Positions 7,884 through 17,052 of a stretch of DNA of 64,000 bases are shown one piece after another. Numbering within the stretch: the stretch's first letter is position 1; each line of letters starts with the position of its first letter. The position numbers were made by a program, and so were the translations under genes. Below the pieces are notes generated by a model. The model saw only the letters and a list, made by a program, of their open reading frames with translations. It was not told where the DNA came from and ran no database searches. Source of the DNA: Polyangium spumosum (lineage in GTDB: Bacteria > Myxococcota_A > Polyangia > Polyangiales > Polyangiaceae); NCBI RefSeq assembly GCF_009649845.1, contig NZ_WJIE01000005.1, forward strand, positions 558,001 through 622,000, in the 5' to 3' direction.

Positions 7884-9029
7884 TCAGAAGCGGAAGCCCA
7901 CGTCGAGCTTGCCGCCGGTGTGATCGACGCGGGGCAGGATCATGAGGCCCGCGACGGGTTTTTCCTTCGTGGTCTTCGCGCTCGTGGCGACGAGGAAGAC
8001 GCCCGCGCCGGCGGCGATGGCCGCGAGCGGGTAGAAGATGAGCTGCAGGAGCTGACCCGTCTCGCCCTTCGAGCACTGGTCGGCGACGTAGGGCCGGTCG
8101 AAGCCGGTCTCGACGCTGCCCGTGCCCCGCGCGACGTCGCAGATGTTCGTGTTCGTCTCGTAGAGATTCTGGTTCTGCTTGTAGCCGTCGTCGTTGTTGA
8201 CGCCGTTCACCGTCGCGGTGCCGTAGATCCCGACCGCGCCGAACGCGACGCCCGCGCCGATCGCGGCGAAGCCGCCGATGCGCTTCCAGTTCGTCGGCGT
8301 GGTGTCACCGGCGGGGACGGGCGCGACGACCACGTCCGTCGGCGAGTTCGGCTTGACCGTGATGTCCGTGGACATGTCGGCGTATCCGGGCGCCTTCACC
8401 ACGAGGCTGTGCGTGCCCGAGGGGACGAAGAACGTACCTTCGCCGTTGGTGAGCGCGCCGAGCGGCTGGCCGTCGACGAAGACCTGACCGGCCACGCTGC
8501 CCGCCTTGACCTTCACCTCGCCCTTGGGCGGGCCGTCCGTGAGCTTGTTCAGCGCGTCGGAGGCGATCTTCCGCAGCGCCTCGTCCTGCGCCTCGGTCAG
8601 GTTCGCGCTGTACTCGACCTTGTGGTCCGTCGTGCCCTTGCCGCGGACCCAGAAATGCAGCTCGCCGCTGACGTTGCCGCCTTTGCCCTTGTCGAGCTTG
8701 CCCCACACGTACCGGTCGGCGCGGATCTGATCGGCGATACGCGACTGGCAGCTCGCGTCCGGCGGATCCGGGCACTTCAGCGAGAGCGTCAGCACCTCGA
8801 GCGAATAGTCCCCCTCGCCCTGCGACCAGCCCGGCGTCGCCCTGACCGCGTTCCGCAGCGCCTTCGTCAGCGCCTCGGCCTGATCGTCGGCGTCCATCGT
8901 CTGGATCGAGATGATGTGGATCGGCAGCGTATCGGGCCCGGGCTCGGAGGCCTGGGCCGCTCCGACGGACATCAACGTCGCGAACGCGAGCGTCGTCGCC
9001 AGACCGTATCGGGGTGCGCGCATGGTCAT
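7884..9029 (-). CDS. Secreted PEGA-domain protein with C-terminal membrane segments
   Basis: About 381 residues with a signal peptide (LATTLAFATLMSVGAAQASEP). An N-terminal region lacks a recognised family, although it contains a predicted cysteine pair (KCPDPPDASC). A PEGA-type beta domain follows (GQVFVDGQPLGALTNGEG, then VPSGTHSLVVKAPGY). After it come two hydrophobic stretches (IGGFAAIGAGVAFGAVGIYG and FYPLAAIAAGAGVFLVAT) around a small loop with two cysteines, and a C-terminus ending in Phe. PEGA domains occur in surface and envelope proteins, and in myxobacteria this layout is common next to kinases. The start at 9029 gives a clean signal peptide. Function unknown, probably envelope-associated. 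Confidence 0.75.
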   Translation of the reverse strand: MTMRAPRYGLATTLAFATLMSVGAAQASEPGPDTLPIHIISIQTMDADDQAEALTKALRNAVRATPGWSQGEGDYSLEVLTLSLKCPDPPDASCQSRIADQIRADRYVWGKLDKGKGGNVSGELHFWVRGKGTTDHKVEYSANLTEAQDEALRKIASDALNKLTDGPPKGEVKVKAGSVAGQVFVDGQPLGALTNGEGTFFVPSGTHSLVVKAPGYADMSTDITVKPNSPTDVVVAPVPAGDTTPTNWKRIGGFAAIGAGVAFGAVGIYGTATVNGVNNDDGYKQNQNLYETNTNICDVARGTGSVETGFDRPYVADQCSKGETGQLLQLIFYPLAAIAAGAGVFLVATSAKTTKEKPVAGLMILPRVDHTGGKLDVGFRF

Positions 9030-9104
9030 CTTCCCGCTCTCTCTCCTACGCGCGACCACGTTAGCCTCCCTTGGGCTCGTTCCGCAATTATGCGGTGACG
9101 TGGC

Positions 9105-10700
9105 TCAACCGATCTCGACCTTGCTCCACATGTCCCGCCGCATCTTCTCCTTGCGGCGGTCGGTGCGCGTGACGAGCCGTGCTGCGCCCCACGCGGCGAG
9201 GAGCTGCCCCTCCTGACCGAGGCCCGGCAAGACGCTGCGACCCACGAGGAGCGTGCGCTCGATCGGCCCTCGGATCGGCTCGCCGCCGAGCCCGAGATAC
9301 CCCGGCGGGTCGACCTCGAGCTGCCGGACCATGGGCTCGGGCGAGGTCGACGCGCCCGTGAGCGAGGCCCGATCCACCGGGCGAAAGCGGCCCTCCTCGT
9401 ACACCCAGACCGGCAGGCCGTCGTGCACCGAGTCGACCACGCGCAGGTGTCGCTCGAGGAACGGTAGCTCCGCCGCGAGCGTCGAGAGCACCACCTCGCG
9501 CATGCCAACGAGCGGGATCGGGCTCCGATCGGGCAAGAGGACCTCCGCGACGAGCAGCGACTCGCCCTTCACGCCGGGCATCACGTGTCGCTCGAGGTGG
9601 ATCACCGGGCGGTGCGCGGCCGGCGGCGCGCTCGAGCGGGGCCCGGCGCCGGGAGCCGTGCGCGCCGCGGGCCGCAGCGCAGGTCGATCGCCGGGCAGGA
9701 CGAAGCTCTCCACCCCGAGGGGCGCGGGCAAACCCTCGTCGCGGACGACGAGCGAGACGACGAACCTCCCGACGGAGGACGTGATCCGCGGCCACTCGCG
9801 CTGGGCGCGCTTGTGGATGCCCTCGCCCCCGGAGAGCGCCGCGAGGCCCTCGCCGTCGAGGTCGGTGATCACGAAGCTCGCGCCCGTCGGCCCATCGTCG
9901 CCGTCGACGACCACCCCCGCGGCCGAGCCTCGCCGCAGGTGGAGCGCCCGCGCGCGGGCGGAGAGCATGCAACGACCGCCATGCGCCGCGATGCGATCGA
10001 CCATGAACTGCTCGAGCTCGTCCTCGCCGCCGGGCAGCGTGTAGAGGCCGCGGGTCCAGGCGCCGTGCAGGCGCGCCACGGCGAAGGGCGGCGGGAGCGA
10101 GGAGAGGTCGGTCGCGAACGCCACCGAGGACGTCACCACCTGGCGGAAGAAGTGCCCGCGCGGCAGCTCGACCAGGAGATCCGCGTCTGGCTCGGCGCGC
10201 ACGTAGGGCAGCATCGCGGCATAACGCCCCGTCTCGCGCCGCTCCCAGAACGTACCGGGGGGCCAGACCGCGTCCCTCTCGAAGGCCTCGTCGGCGGCGC
10301 CGTTCACGCGGGCGAGCTCGGCGTAGAGGTCGTCGACCACGCGGCGCACCTCGGGCATCTCGCGGTCGATCTCGCGGCCGAACAGCACGAGGTCGGGCGG
10401 GATGTCGAGCCTGCGCCGCGGCGCGAGCACCTGCATCATCGGGCTCGCCGGCACCACGCGCCGCTTCCACGTCTGCGACTGCGCGAGCTCCACGAGCACG
10501 CGTGTCCACGCCGGCGAGCTCGCCGCGAGCATGGTGAAGGCGCGCCTCTGCAGCGTGCGCGGTCCGAGCTTGTAGCTCGCCGGCCGCCCTCCCTGGCCGA
10601 GCACGAGCACCGTGAAGTCGCGCCGCGCGAGCAGCGCCGCCGTCACGAGCGCGCCGAGCGATCGACCGAGGACCACGACGTCGAAATGCTTCGAGGTCAC
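9105..10700 (-). CDS. FAD-dependent phytoene desaturase-like oxidoreductase
   Basis: Rossmann-fold flavoprotein of 531 residues. The N-terminus FDVVVLGRSLGALVTAALLARR is an FAD-binding GxSxGxxxxA motif, followed by the acidic/basic turn of the second strand. The overall arrangement (long central region, C-terminal LVGRSVLPGLGQEGQLLAAWGAARL nucleotide-contacting block) resembles the CrtI/NAD(P)-binding amine oxidase group. The substrate is not evident, and no carotenoid genes are nearby. It starts 13 bp after purN on the same strand, so the two are probably co-transcribed, although no metabolic link is obvious. Confidence 0.75.
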   Translation of the reverse strand: MTSKHFDVVVLGRSLGALVTAALLARRDFTVLVLGQGGRPASYKLGPRTLQRRAFTMLAASSPAWTRVLVELAQSQTWKRRVVPASPMMQVLAPRRRLDIPPDLVLFGREIDREMPEVRRVVDDLYAELARVNGAADEAFERDAVWPPGTFWERRETGRYAAMLPYVRAEPDADLLVELPRGHFFRQVVTSSVAFATDLSSLPPPFAVARLHGAWTRGLYTLPGGEDELEQFMVDRIAAHGGRCMLSARARALHLRRGSAAGVVVDGDDGPTGASFVITDLDGEGLAALSGGEGIHKRAQREWPRITSSVGRFVVSLVVRDEGLPAPLGVESFVLPGDRPALRPAARTAPGAGPRSSAPPAAHRPVIHLERHVMPGVKGESLLVAEVLLPDRSPIPLVGMREVVLSTLAAELPFLERHLRVVDSVHDGLPVWVYEEGRFRPVDRASLTGASTSPEPMVRQLEVDPPGYLGLGGEPIRGPIERTLLVGRSVLPGLGQEGQLLAAWGAARLVTRTDRRKEKMRRDMWSKVEIG

Positions 10701-10713
10701 GACGCGCTCTCCC

Positions 10714-11376
10714 TCAATCGTCCACCACGACGCCGAGCGCGCTCGGGACGCCCACGAGCTCGACGCGAGACGGGCCCGAAGGCGTCGCCGACGGGCGCAC
10801 CGCGAATTTCTCCGCGGCGATCGCGGAGAGCACGTGCACGAGGAGCTCGTGCTCGCGGGCGAGGATCCGCGCGGACAAACGCTCCTCCGTGTCGTCCGGC
10901 AGCACCGGCACCGCGGCTTGCGCGAGGATCGGCCCCGTGTCCGTCCCGGCGTCGACGAGGTGCACCGTGCAGCCCGTGATCCGCACGCCGTGCGCGAGCG
11001 CCTGCCCCTGCGCGCTCACGCCGGGGAACGCGGGCAAGAGCGAGGGGTGGATGTTGATCACCCGGCCGGGGAACGCGTCGAGCAGGACGCTCGTGACGAT
11101 CCGCATGAAGCCCGCGAGCACCACCCACGTCACGCCGGCTTGTTGGAGCGCGGTCACGAGCGCGGCGTCGAACGAGGCGCGGTCCGGGTGATCCTTGTGG
11201 CTGATCACGGCCGTCGGCGCGCCGGCCTCCTCTGCGCGTCGAAGGCCCGGCGCGCCGGGGCGGTTCGAGATCACCAGGCGGACGCGCGCGTCGAGCTTCC
11301 CTGCCGCGATCGCGTCGAGGATCGCCTGGAGGTTGGAGCCGCGGCCGGAGATGAGCACACCGAGGTCGAGGGTCAT
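10714..11376 (-). CDS. purN: Phosphoribosylglycinamide formyltransferase PurN
   Basis: Third step of de novo purine synthesis: transfers formyl from 10-formyl-tetrahydrofolate to GAR. Family landmarks are VLISGRGSNLQAI at the N-terminus, the catalytic region NIHPSLLPAFPG (Asn and His), and HLVDAGTDTGPILAQ with the catalytic Asp. The 220 residues include a slightly long C-terminal tail. It is the first gene of a minus-strand unit and is divergent from the propeller gene across 62 bp. guaB, later in the same pathway, is also in the window but 31 kb away. Confidence 0.95.
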   Translation of the reverse strand: MTLDLGVLISGRGSNLQAILDAIAAGKLDARVRLVISNRPGAPGLRRAEEAGAPTAVISHKDHPDRASFDAALVTALQQAGVTWVVLAGFMRIVTSVLLDAFPGRVINIHPSLLPAFPGVSAQGQALAHGVRITGCTVHLVDAGTDTGPILAQAAVPVLPDDTEERLSARILAREHELLVHVLSAIAAEKFAVRPSATPSGPSRVELVGVPSALGVVVDD

Positions 11377-11438
11377 CGGGCCGAGGCATCGTAGCCGAGG
11401 ATCGGAGACGCGCAGCGTGATCCGGATATCATCGGGCC

Positions 11439-12365
11439 GTGCGATCCGAACTCTCGCGCCTCCTGCTCGCGTCCGCCGCGCTCTCCCACCTCGCGTGCCC
11501 GTCGCGCTCCTCGCCCGTCCCTCTGGGCGACGGCGGCGTGCCGCGACAGATCCTCGTGACCGGGACGGACGCCGTGGGCCTCTCGTCGCTCGCGGTGGGC
11601 CCCTCGGGCGCGCTCTTCACGATGACCGAGCGCGTGCCCCTCCTGATCGAGCTCTCGCCGAGCGGCGCTGCGGCCCGGCAAACCCTGGTGAGCGGCGCGC
11701 CCGAGGGCCTCGATTTCGAGTCGCTCGCGTGGCTCTCGGGCGACACGTTCGTGATCGGCACCGAGGGTGGTTGCTCGAAGACCGGCGCGGATCGGATCCT
11801 GCTCGCGGAGCGCGAGGGCGACGCGGCGCGGGTCAAGCGGACGCTCGACGTCCCGCTCCAGGACTGGGACACGAAATGCGACGAGGGGCACGGCATCGAG
11901 GGCCTCTGCGCCGCGTCGGGGCGGATCGTCGTGGCCATCGAGAATGCGCTGAAGGGCGAGGGCTCGAAGCGATACGCGCCGATCGAGCGAATCGACCCGG
12001 AGACGGGCGACCGAGCCGCCTTCCGCCTCGCGCTCACCAGCACGAAGGACGAAAAAGGAAAGATCTCGGGCCTCGATTGCCGGGCCCGCGGGGACGACCT
12101 CATCGAGGTGCTGGCGGTCGAGCGTCATTTCGCGGTTTCGCGGATCCTCTCCTTCGTCCTGCCCACGAAGGGCCCGGGGGCCTCGGCCCCGATCGAGCCT
12201 CGTGTGCTCGTCGACCTCGCGCCGTTTTCGAATGACGGCAAGCGCAATTTCGAGGGGATCGTCTGGAAGGACGACGCCCACGCCCTCCTGATCGTCGACA
12301 ATCAGTACGGCGAGAAGGTCTCCGGGCCGAACGAGCTGCTCGAGGTGACGCTGCCCGCCCCCTGA
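11439..12365 (+). CDS. Secreted phytase-esterase-like propeller protein
   Basis: 308 residues from a GTG start, with an N-terminal signal region (LLLASAALSHLAC) that may be a weak lipobox, since position -3 is not the usual Leu. The body has repeated propeller-like strands such as GLSSLAVGPSGALFTMTE, FESLAWLSGDTFVIGTEGG, HGIEGLCAASGRIVVAIE and FEGIVWKDDAHALLIVDNQ. These resemble the esterase-like-activity-of-phytase or SdiA-regulated propeller groups. No catalytic residue can be assigned with confidence. It converges on the soluble kinase gene with no gap: the two stops form TGATCA. Confidence 0.65.
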   Translation: MRSELSRLLLASAALSHLACPSRSSPVPLGDGGVPRQILVTGTDAVGLSSLAVGPSGALFTMTERVPLLIELSPSGAAARQTLVSGAPEGLDFESLAWLSGDTFVIGTEGGCSKTGADRILLAEREGDAARVKRTLDVPLQDWDTKCDEGHGIEGLCAASGRIVVAIENALKGEGSKRYAPIERIDPETGDRAAFRLALTSTKDEKGKISGLDCRARGDDLIEVLAVERHFAVSRILSFVLPTKGPGASAPIEPRVLVDLAPFSNDGKRNFEGIVWKDDAHALLIVDNQYGEKVSGPNELLEVTLPAP

Positions 12366-13235
12366 TCAGCCCGCGCCGCCGCGCCCGAGCATGCCCACGA
12401 GCGGCAGCCACAGCTCTCGCACGGTCGGAAAGCGGCGCTCCGGCTCGATGGCGAGCGCGCGCTCGACCCAGGCGTCGATCGCAATGGGCAAATCCGGCCG
12501 CAGCGCGTGCAGGCTCGGCCGCTCTCCGCGCGTGCTCATTTTCACCACGTCGATCAACGTCTCCGCGGGGAACGGCACCCGACCGGCGAGCGCGCGGAAG
12601 ATCACGGCGCCGAGCGCGTACACGTCCGCCGCCGGCGTGACCCGGTCGGGCCGACCTTGCCAGCCCTCGGGCGCGATGTACGACGGCGACCCCACGACGA
12701 GCCCGTCCTGCGTGAGCGGCGTCGACACCGCGAGCACCTTGACGAGGCCAAAATCGAGCAACCGCACCGGCCCCCGCGCCGTCGAATCGAGCACGAAGAT
12801 GTTCGCCGGCTTGATGTCGCGGTGCACGATCCCCCGCTGGTGCGCGACGTCGAGCGTGTCCACGATCGGCGAGAGCAGTTCGAAGAGCCTCGAGCGCGAG
12901 AGCCTGCCGATGTCGCGCTCGTGATCGACGAGGAAATGTTCGAAGTCCTTGCCGCGCAGGAGCTCCATCACGAGGTACATCTGCCCGGCCTTCGAGCGGT
13001 TCAGCGCGAAGATCTGCACGGCGCTCGTGCCCGACAAGGCGCCCATCGCGCGCGCCTCCCTCCGCAGGCGGGTCGCGAACTCGGGCTCGTCCGCGACCTC
13101 GGGGCGCAGGAATTTGACGGCCACGGGCGCACCGATGTCGAGGTCCTCGGCCTCGTAGACGGTGCCGTGCCCGCCTTCGCCGATGCGCCGGAGGATCCGG
13201 TACTGCCCGTCGATCACCTCGTTCACCTGAACCAT
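12366..13235 (-). CDS. Soluble Ser/Thr protein kinase
   Basis: Compact 289-residue Hanks-type kinase without linker or membrane helix, so probably cytosolic. Catalytic features are complete: GEGGHGTVYEA, ATP lysine VAVKF (Lys41), HRDIKPAN with Asp140, DFGL at 161-164, and an activation segment GSPSYIAPEG. The ATG at 13235 has a GGAGG ribosome-binding site; the in-frame ATG upstream adds unrelated residues. Without a sensor domain, its partners must come from elsewhere. It is divergent from a small lipoprotein gene. Confidence 0.92.
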   Translation of the reverse strand: MVQVNEVIDGQYRILRRIGEGGHGTVYEAEDLDIGAPVAVKFLRPEVADEPEFATRLRREARAMGALSGTSAVQIFALNRSKAGQMYLVMELLRGKDFEHFLVDHERDIGRLSRSRLFELLSPIVDTLDVAHQRGIVHRDIKPANIFVLDSTARGPVRLLDFGLVKVLAVSTPLTQDGLVVGSPSYIAPEGWQGRPDRVTPAADVYALGAVIFRALAGRVPFPAETLIDVVKMSTRGERPSLHALRPDLPIAIDAWVERALAIEPERRFPTVRELWLPLVGMLGRGGAG

Positions 13236-13362
13236 CCGCCGATCCTCCGCGGGGCCGCATGACCGAAGGCCAGGCCGCGGGGCCATCCTACACGGAAACT
13301 GGACTTGTCAGGACCGCGGGGCCAAAAGCCTCTATCCGCGACGCACAGCCGGGAGACCCACC

Positions 13363-13803
13363 ATGCTCGAACGTTTCCGCTTCCTCGCCGTCCATCCCCT
13401 CAGCCGCGCCGCCGTGCTCCTGGCCTTGCCCTTGGCCTTCGCGGCGTGCGGCTCCAAGGTCGTCATCGACGGCGGAGGCGCGACCGGCGGCGGCGGCAGC
13501 GGCGCAGGCGGCGCAGGCGGCAGCGGCAGCGGCGGCGACGATACCCTCCAGTGCGGCGAGGAGCCCAAGATCGGCAAGCTCGTCGCCGTCTGCGTCACCA
13601 TGGACGGCGACTTTTGCCCGCCCGCGGAGACGAGCCCGGTCCTGCTCGGCACCCTCGCGAAGGTGATGGGCGTCTGCGCCGAGACGAGCCCCGCGGCCTG
13701 CTGCGGAGAGCCCGCGCTCCGCCAGGTCGTCTGCGACCTGCCGCCCTCGAACGACGAGTGTTGTTACCACGTCCATTACCTCGAAAACGCGGGTTGTCCC
13801 TGA
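13363..13803 (+). CDS. Small Cys-rich lipoprotein with Gly/Ser tether
   Basis: 146-residue lipoprotein: signal with lipobox LAFAAC, a Gly/Ser/Ala-rich tether of about 25 residues, and a small globular domain with about ten cysteines (including AACCGEP and DECCYHV) that would form disulfides after export. No family recognised. A GGGAG ribosome-binding site precedes the ATG. A perfect 10-bp hairpin follows the stop directly and is the likely transcript end. Confidence 0.75.
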   Translation: MLERFRFLAVHPLSRAAVLLALPLAFAACGSKVVIDGGGATGGGGSGAGGAGGSGSGGDDTLQCGEEPKIGKLVAVCVTMDGDFCPPAETSPVLLGTLAKVMGVCAETSPAACCGEPALRQVVCDLPPSNDECCYHVHYLENAGCP

Positions 13804-13804
13804 A

Positions 13805-13835
13805 GGCCGGCCGGCGCGCCCTCCCCCGGCCGGCC
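13805..13835 (+). terminator. GC-rich hairpin directly after lipoprotein stop
   Basis: Perfect 10-bp inverted repeat (GGCCGGCCGG and its complement) with an 11-base loop, starting one base after the TGA at 13801-13803. There is no T run, so this would be a hairpin-only terminator or a 3-prime stability element. Confidence 0.5.
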
Positions 13836-14095
13836 CTCCAGAGCTCCCTGCGCCCTCCCGGGTGAAGTAGCCCACGCCGCAGATCGGACATTCCCTGTCC
13901 GATCGACCCCTGCATTTCGCTGGAAATTGCCCGCGTCCGCGTTATCATGTGCGCCGTTCAACGGACGATGAACGTGCTGCTCGAGATCGGGCGGGCATGA
14001 TCCATCGGGCGGATCCTCGAGGGGCCGGGTGATGGCGCAAACACGCGCGCCCGCTGGCGCTCCTGCGATCCGTCCATTGCGTGAGGGAGGTCTTC

Positions 14096-14332
14096 GTGAC
14101 GCTCGCGATGCATCATTTCGACGGCGTTCGTATTCGCATGCCCATGCTTGTCGCCGTGGTCGCGGCATTCGTGCTGCTCAGCGCCACGCTGCTCGGCGTC
14201 GCCTCGTGGATCGTGGAATCGAAGGGGTCCTCTGCTTCGGGGAGCGCGCAGACGTCGAGCGCGTCGGCCGATGGCGCGCCACATTCGGCGCGCCTCCTCG
14301 AGGACCGAGGGCGCCCCGGACGCCGATACTGA
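14096..14332 (+). CDS. Small single-span membrane protein (predicted)
   Basis: 78-residue ORF from a GTG at 14096, preceded at ideal spacing by GGGAGG. It carries one strong membrane helix (MPMLVAVVAAFVLLSATLLGVASWI, about residues 14-38) and a Ser/Ala-rich polar tail. No homology recognised. Support comes from the ribosome-binding site, the clean hydrophobic segment, and a 14-bp hairpin 6 bp after the stop. The surrounding 13.8-14.5 kb holds no other convincing gene. Confidence 0.45.
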   Translation: MTLAMHHFDGVRIRMPMLVAVVAAFVLLSATLLGVASWIVESKGSSASGSAQTSSASADGAPHSARLLEDRGRPGRRY

Positions 14333-14338
14333 TTTCCA

Positions 14339-14371
14339 GCGGGCCCGCGCGGAGCTCCCGCGCGGGCCCGC
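14339..14371 (+). terminator. 14-bp GC-rich hairpin
   Basis: Perfect inverted repeat with a 14-bp stem (GCGGGCCCGCGCGG and its complement) and a 5-base loop, 6 bp after the stop of the small membrane ORF. There is no T tract. It is the likely end of that transcript. Confidence 0.55.
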
Positions 14372-14489
14372 GCCCGTGTTGACGTGAGGCCGGAGGCCGG
14401 CTAATCGGCCGAGCGACGTCGTCCTTACCGCGCGCCCCGAGGCCCTTGCGCCAAGGCCCCTCGCGCCGAACGGACACGGAGCAAATCCC

Positions 14490-15152
14490 ATGCGTACGCC
14501 CCTCCTGCTCCTGCTCGCCAGCCCGATGCTCTTCGCCTGCCGCGACGCCGCGCCCGACGCCACGAAGCCGCCGGCCGAAGCCACCACGGCCACGGCGCCA
14601 AGCGTGGCCCAAGCGCCCGCGCCGCCTCCCGCCGAGACCGCCGCGCCGGCCCCGACGCCGCCGCCGGCCGCGCCCACGCAGGGGGCGAAGGAGCCCGGGG
14701 AGACGGCGCCCGAGGTGTTCGAGGGGACGGCCGCGGCCACCGAAAAGAAGATCGCCGAGGTGCACACGGTCGAGCTCCGCTCGGTCCGGTCCGCGCGCCA
14801 CGCGGGGTTCGATCGGGTCGTATTCGAGTTCTCCGGGCACGCATTGCCCGGCTACCGGATCGAGTACATCGACAAACCCGTCCGCCGCTGCGGCACGGGC
14901 GACGTCGTGGAGATGGCCGGCCAGGGATGGCTGAAGGTCCGCATGACGCCGGCGCGGGCGCACGACGAGGCGGGCCGCCCGACCGTGGGCTCGAGCCCCG
15001 AGCGCCCGAAGCTGCCGGTGTTGCTCGAGCTATCGCCGACCTGCGATTTCGAGGGAGAGCTCTCCTTCGTGCTCGGCGTCGCCAAGCCGAACCGGTATCG
15101 CGTGCTCGAGCTCCGCGAGCCGCCGCGGCTCGTCGTCGACGTGCGCCACTGA
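14490..15152 (+). CDS. AMIN-like domain lipoprotein
   Basis: 220-residue lipoprotein: signal with lipobox MLFAC (Cys17), an Ala/Pro-rich linker to about residue 75, then a beta-rich domain. The sequence HAGFDRVVFEFSGHALPGYRIEYI, a later WLKVRMTPA, and the end RYRVLELREPPRLVVDVRH are typical of AMIN-like domains. These are envelope domains related to the AMIN module of cell-wall amidases. The linker length suits anchoring in the outer membrane and reaching peptidoglycan. It converges on the PAP2 gene with a 1-bp gap. Confidence 0.75.
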   Translation: MRTPLLLLLASPMLFACRDAAPDATKPPAEATTATAPSVAQAPAPPPAETAAPAPTPPPAAPTQGAKEPGETAPEVFEGTAAATEKKIAEVHTVELRSVRSARHAGFDRVVFEFSGHALPGYRIEYIDKPVRRCGTGDVVEMAGQGWLKVRMTPARAHDEAGRPTVGSSPERPKLPVLLELSPTCDFEGELSFVLGVAKPNRYRVLELREPPRLVVDVRH

Positions 15153-15153
15153 T

Positions 15154-16011
15154 CTAATCGAGCATCCCGCTGAAGCCGACGAGCGCCCCGCCGCTCGGCA
15201 GGGGACCCGCGTTCATCCCCGAGAGCCGCGGCCCCGAACCGTCGGCCCTCGGCCGGTGCAGCCACGGCACCACGAAGCCGACGGCCGAGCCCACGATCGC
15301 GCCGATCACCACGTCCGAGAAATAATGTTTGTCCGCGGCGATGCGCAGATACCCCGTCGTCGCGGCGATCGTGAGCCCCGTGGCCCAGATGAAGGGCGCC
15401 GCGCGGTATCCCTTCAAGCTCGCCACCATCCCGCTCGACACGGCGAGCGAGAACGTGGACGAGGCGTGGCCCGAGAAAAACGAGAGGTTGTTGTCGCGGT
15501 TTTTCCGCTCCTCCGCGGTCGCGGGGCCATATTCGAGCAGCGGCCGCTCCCGCCCCACGGTGAACTTCACGATCTGGGTGAGGTCGGCCGCGACGACGAG
15601 CGACTCCAGGATCACGAGCGCGTCCGTCCCCCACTCCCCGAGCGTGCCGCCGTTCGTGTACACGACGAGCGCGCTCCCGCCGAACGCGGCGAGGGGCGCG
15701 ACCCCGAAGAGCCCCACGTCGCTGATCGTGGCCGCCGTCTTCCGATTGTCCCAGCCGAGCCCCCTCGCGATCGCGTCGTCGCCCCCCGGCGGGCTGCACC
15801 AGCGGCACGTCGCCGGCGCGATCCTCGATTTCAGGATCTCCGTCGTGATCCACGCGGCGGCGCCCACGCCGGTCACCGTGAGGTCGACCGGCAGGTTCAC
15901 GCGCATCATCGGGCGAGCGGGCGGCGGCGCGCCCTCGGCCCAGGCGACGGCGGGCGCGGCGAGGCACGCGACGAAGACGAACGAAAACACCGAGCGCGAC
16001 ATGGCGGACAT
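15154..16011 (-). CDS. PAP2-superfamily membrane phosphatase
   Basis: Integral membrane phosphatidic-acid-phosphatase-type enzyme, about 285 residues, with an N-terminal signal or first helix. The three family motifs are visible: KFTVGRERP (KxxxxxxRP), FFSGHASSTF (PSGH type), and LRIAADKHYFSDVVIG (SRx5HxxxD type). Substrates in this family are lipid phosphates, such as undecaprenyl or phosphatidylglycerol phosphates; which one applies here is not visible. The start is set to the Met at 16011 before the signal; 16002 is also possible. It is divergent from miaA across about 60 bp. Confidence 0.85.
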   Translation of the reverse strand: MSAMSRSVFSFVFVACLAAPAVAWAEGAPPPARPMMRVNLPVDLTVTGVGAAAWITTEILKSRIAPATCRWCSPPGGDDAIARGLGWDNRKTAATISDVGLFGVAPLAAFGGSALVVYTNGGTLGEWGTDALVILESLVVAADLTQIVKFTVGRERPLLEYGPATAEERKNRDNNLSFFSGHASSTFSLAVSSGMVASLKGYRAAPFIWATGLTIAATTGYLRIAADKHYFSDVVIGAIVGSAVGFVVPWLHRPRADGSGPRLSGMNAGPLPSGGALVGFSGMLD

Positions 16012-16070
16012 GCGGCAGATGCTACAGGAAGTCCGCGCGCGGAAAGGGAAGACTCCTCGCGAACGCGACC

Positions 16071-17048
16071 ATGCGCCCCGACGATCCCGAACCCCGAGAG
16101 GCCCGCACCCCGGGCGAGCGCGACGAGCCGAACGAGATGGCGCAAAACGCCCCGTCGTGGCGCACGATCGAGCCGCCACGCGAGGGCGAGCTCGTCGTCG
16201 TCGTCGGCCCCACCGCGAGCGGCAAGACCGAGCTCGCGATCCGCCTCGCCGAGCGCTTCGGCGGCGAGATCATCAACGCCGACAGCGTGCAGATCTACCG
16301 CGGCTACGACGTCGGCTCCGGCAAGCCCACGGCCGAGGAGCGCGCGCGCGCCCCGCACCACCTCGTCGACGTCGCCGATCCGCTCGTGCCCCTCGACGCC
16401 CAGACCTTCGCCGAGCTCGGCGAGCGCGCGATCGAAGACGTGAGGCGCCGCGGCCGCGTGCCCATCGTCTGCGGCGGGACGTTCCTCTGGATCAAATCCC
16501 TCGTCTTCGGCCTCGCCCCCGCGCCGCCCGCCGATCCCGCGATCCGCGCGCGCCACGCCGCGTTCGCCGAGGCCGAAGGGCGCGCGGCCCTGCACGAGAA
16601 GCTCGCCTTGGTCGACCCCGAGAGCGCCGCGCGGCTCTCGCCGAACGACCTCGTCCGCGTGAGCCGCGCGCTCGAGATTCACGAGCTCTCCGGCAAGCCG
16701 CAGAGCCAGTGGTTCGCCGAGCACGGCTTCCGCGAGAAGCGCCACGACGCGCGCCTCGTCGGCGTCGCCTGGCCCCGCGAGACGCTCGACGCGCGGATCC
16801 GCGCGCGTGTCCGGGCGTGGCTCGACGCCGGCTGGATCGACGAGGTGCGCGCGCTGCTCGACGCGGGCCACGCCGCGGCGCGGCCCATGGGATCGGTCGG
16901 CTACAAGCAGGTGCGCGCGCACCTCGAAGGCTCGATACGGCGCGAGGAGCTCGAGGACGCCATCGTCCGCGCGACGCGTGTCTTCGCGCGCCGCCAGCGC
17001 ACGTGGCTGCGCGACGAGCCCGTGCTTTACGTCGCGCTCGACGCCTGA
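16071..17048 (+). CDS. miaA: tRNA dimethylallyltransferase MiaA
   Basis: Adds a dimethylallyl group to A37 of tRNAs reading UNN codons. Landmarks are the P-loop VVGPTASGKTELA, NADSVQIYRGYDVGSGKPT (substrate and tRNA contacts), HHLVDVADP, and the C-terminal GYKQVRAHL and FARRQRTWLRD blocks. The 325 residues are a normal length, with a short N-terminal extension of about 35 residues. An internal Met at 16137 is an alternative start. Confidence 0.95.
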   Translation: MRPDDPEPREARTPGERDEPNEMAQNAPSWRTIEPPREGELVVVVGPTASGKTELAIRLAERFGGEIINADSVQIYRGYDVGSGKPTAEERARAPHHLVDVADPLVPLDAQTFAELGERAIEDVRRRGRVPIVCGGTFLWIKSLVFGLAPAPPADPAIRARHAAFAEAEGRAALHEKLALVDPESAARLSPNDLVRVSRALEIHELSGKPQSQWFAEHGFREKRHDARLVGVAWPRETLDARIRARVRAWLDAGWIDEVRALLDAGHAAARPMGSVGYKQVRAHLEGSIRREELEDAIVRATRVFARRQRTWLRDEPVLYVALDA

Positions 17049-17052
17049 CGCT

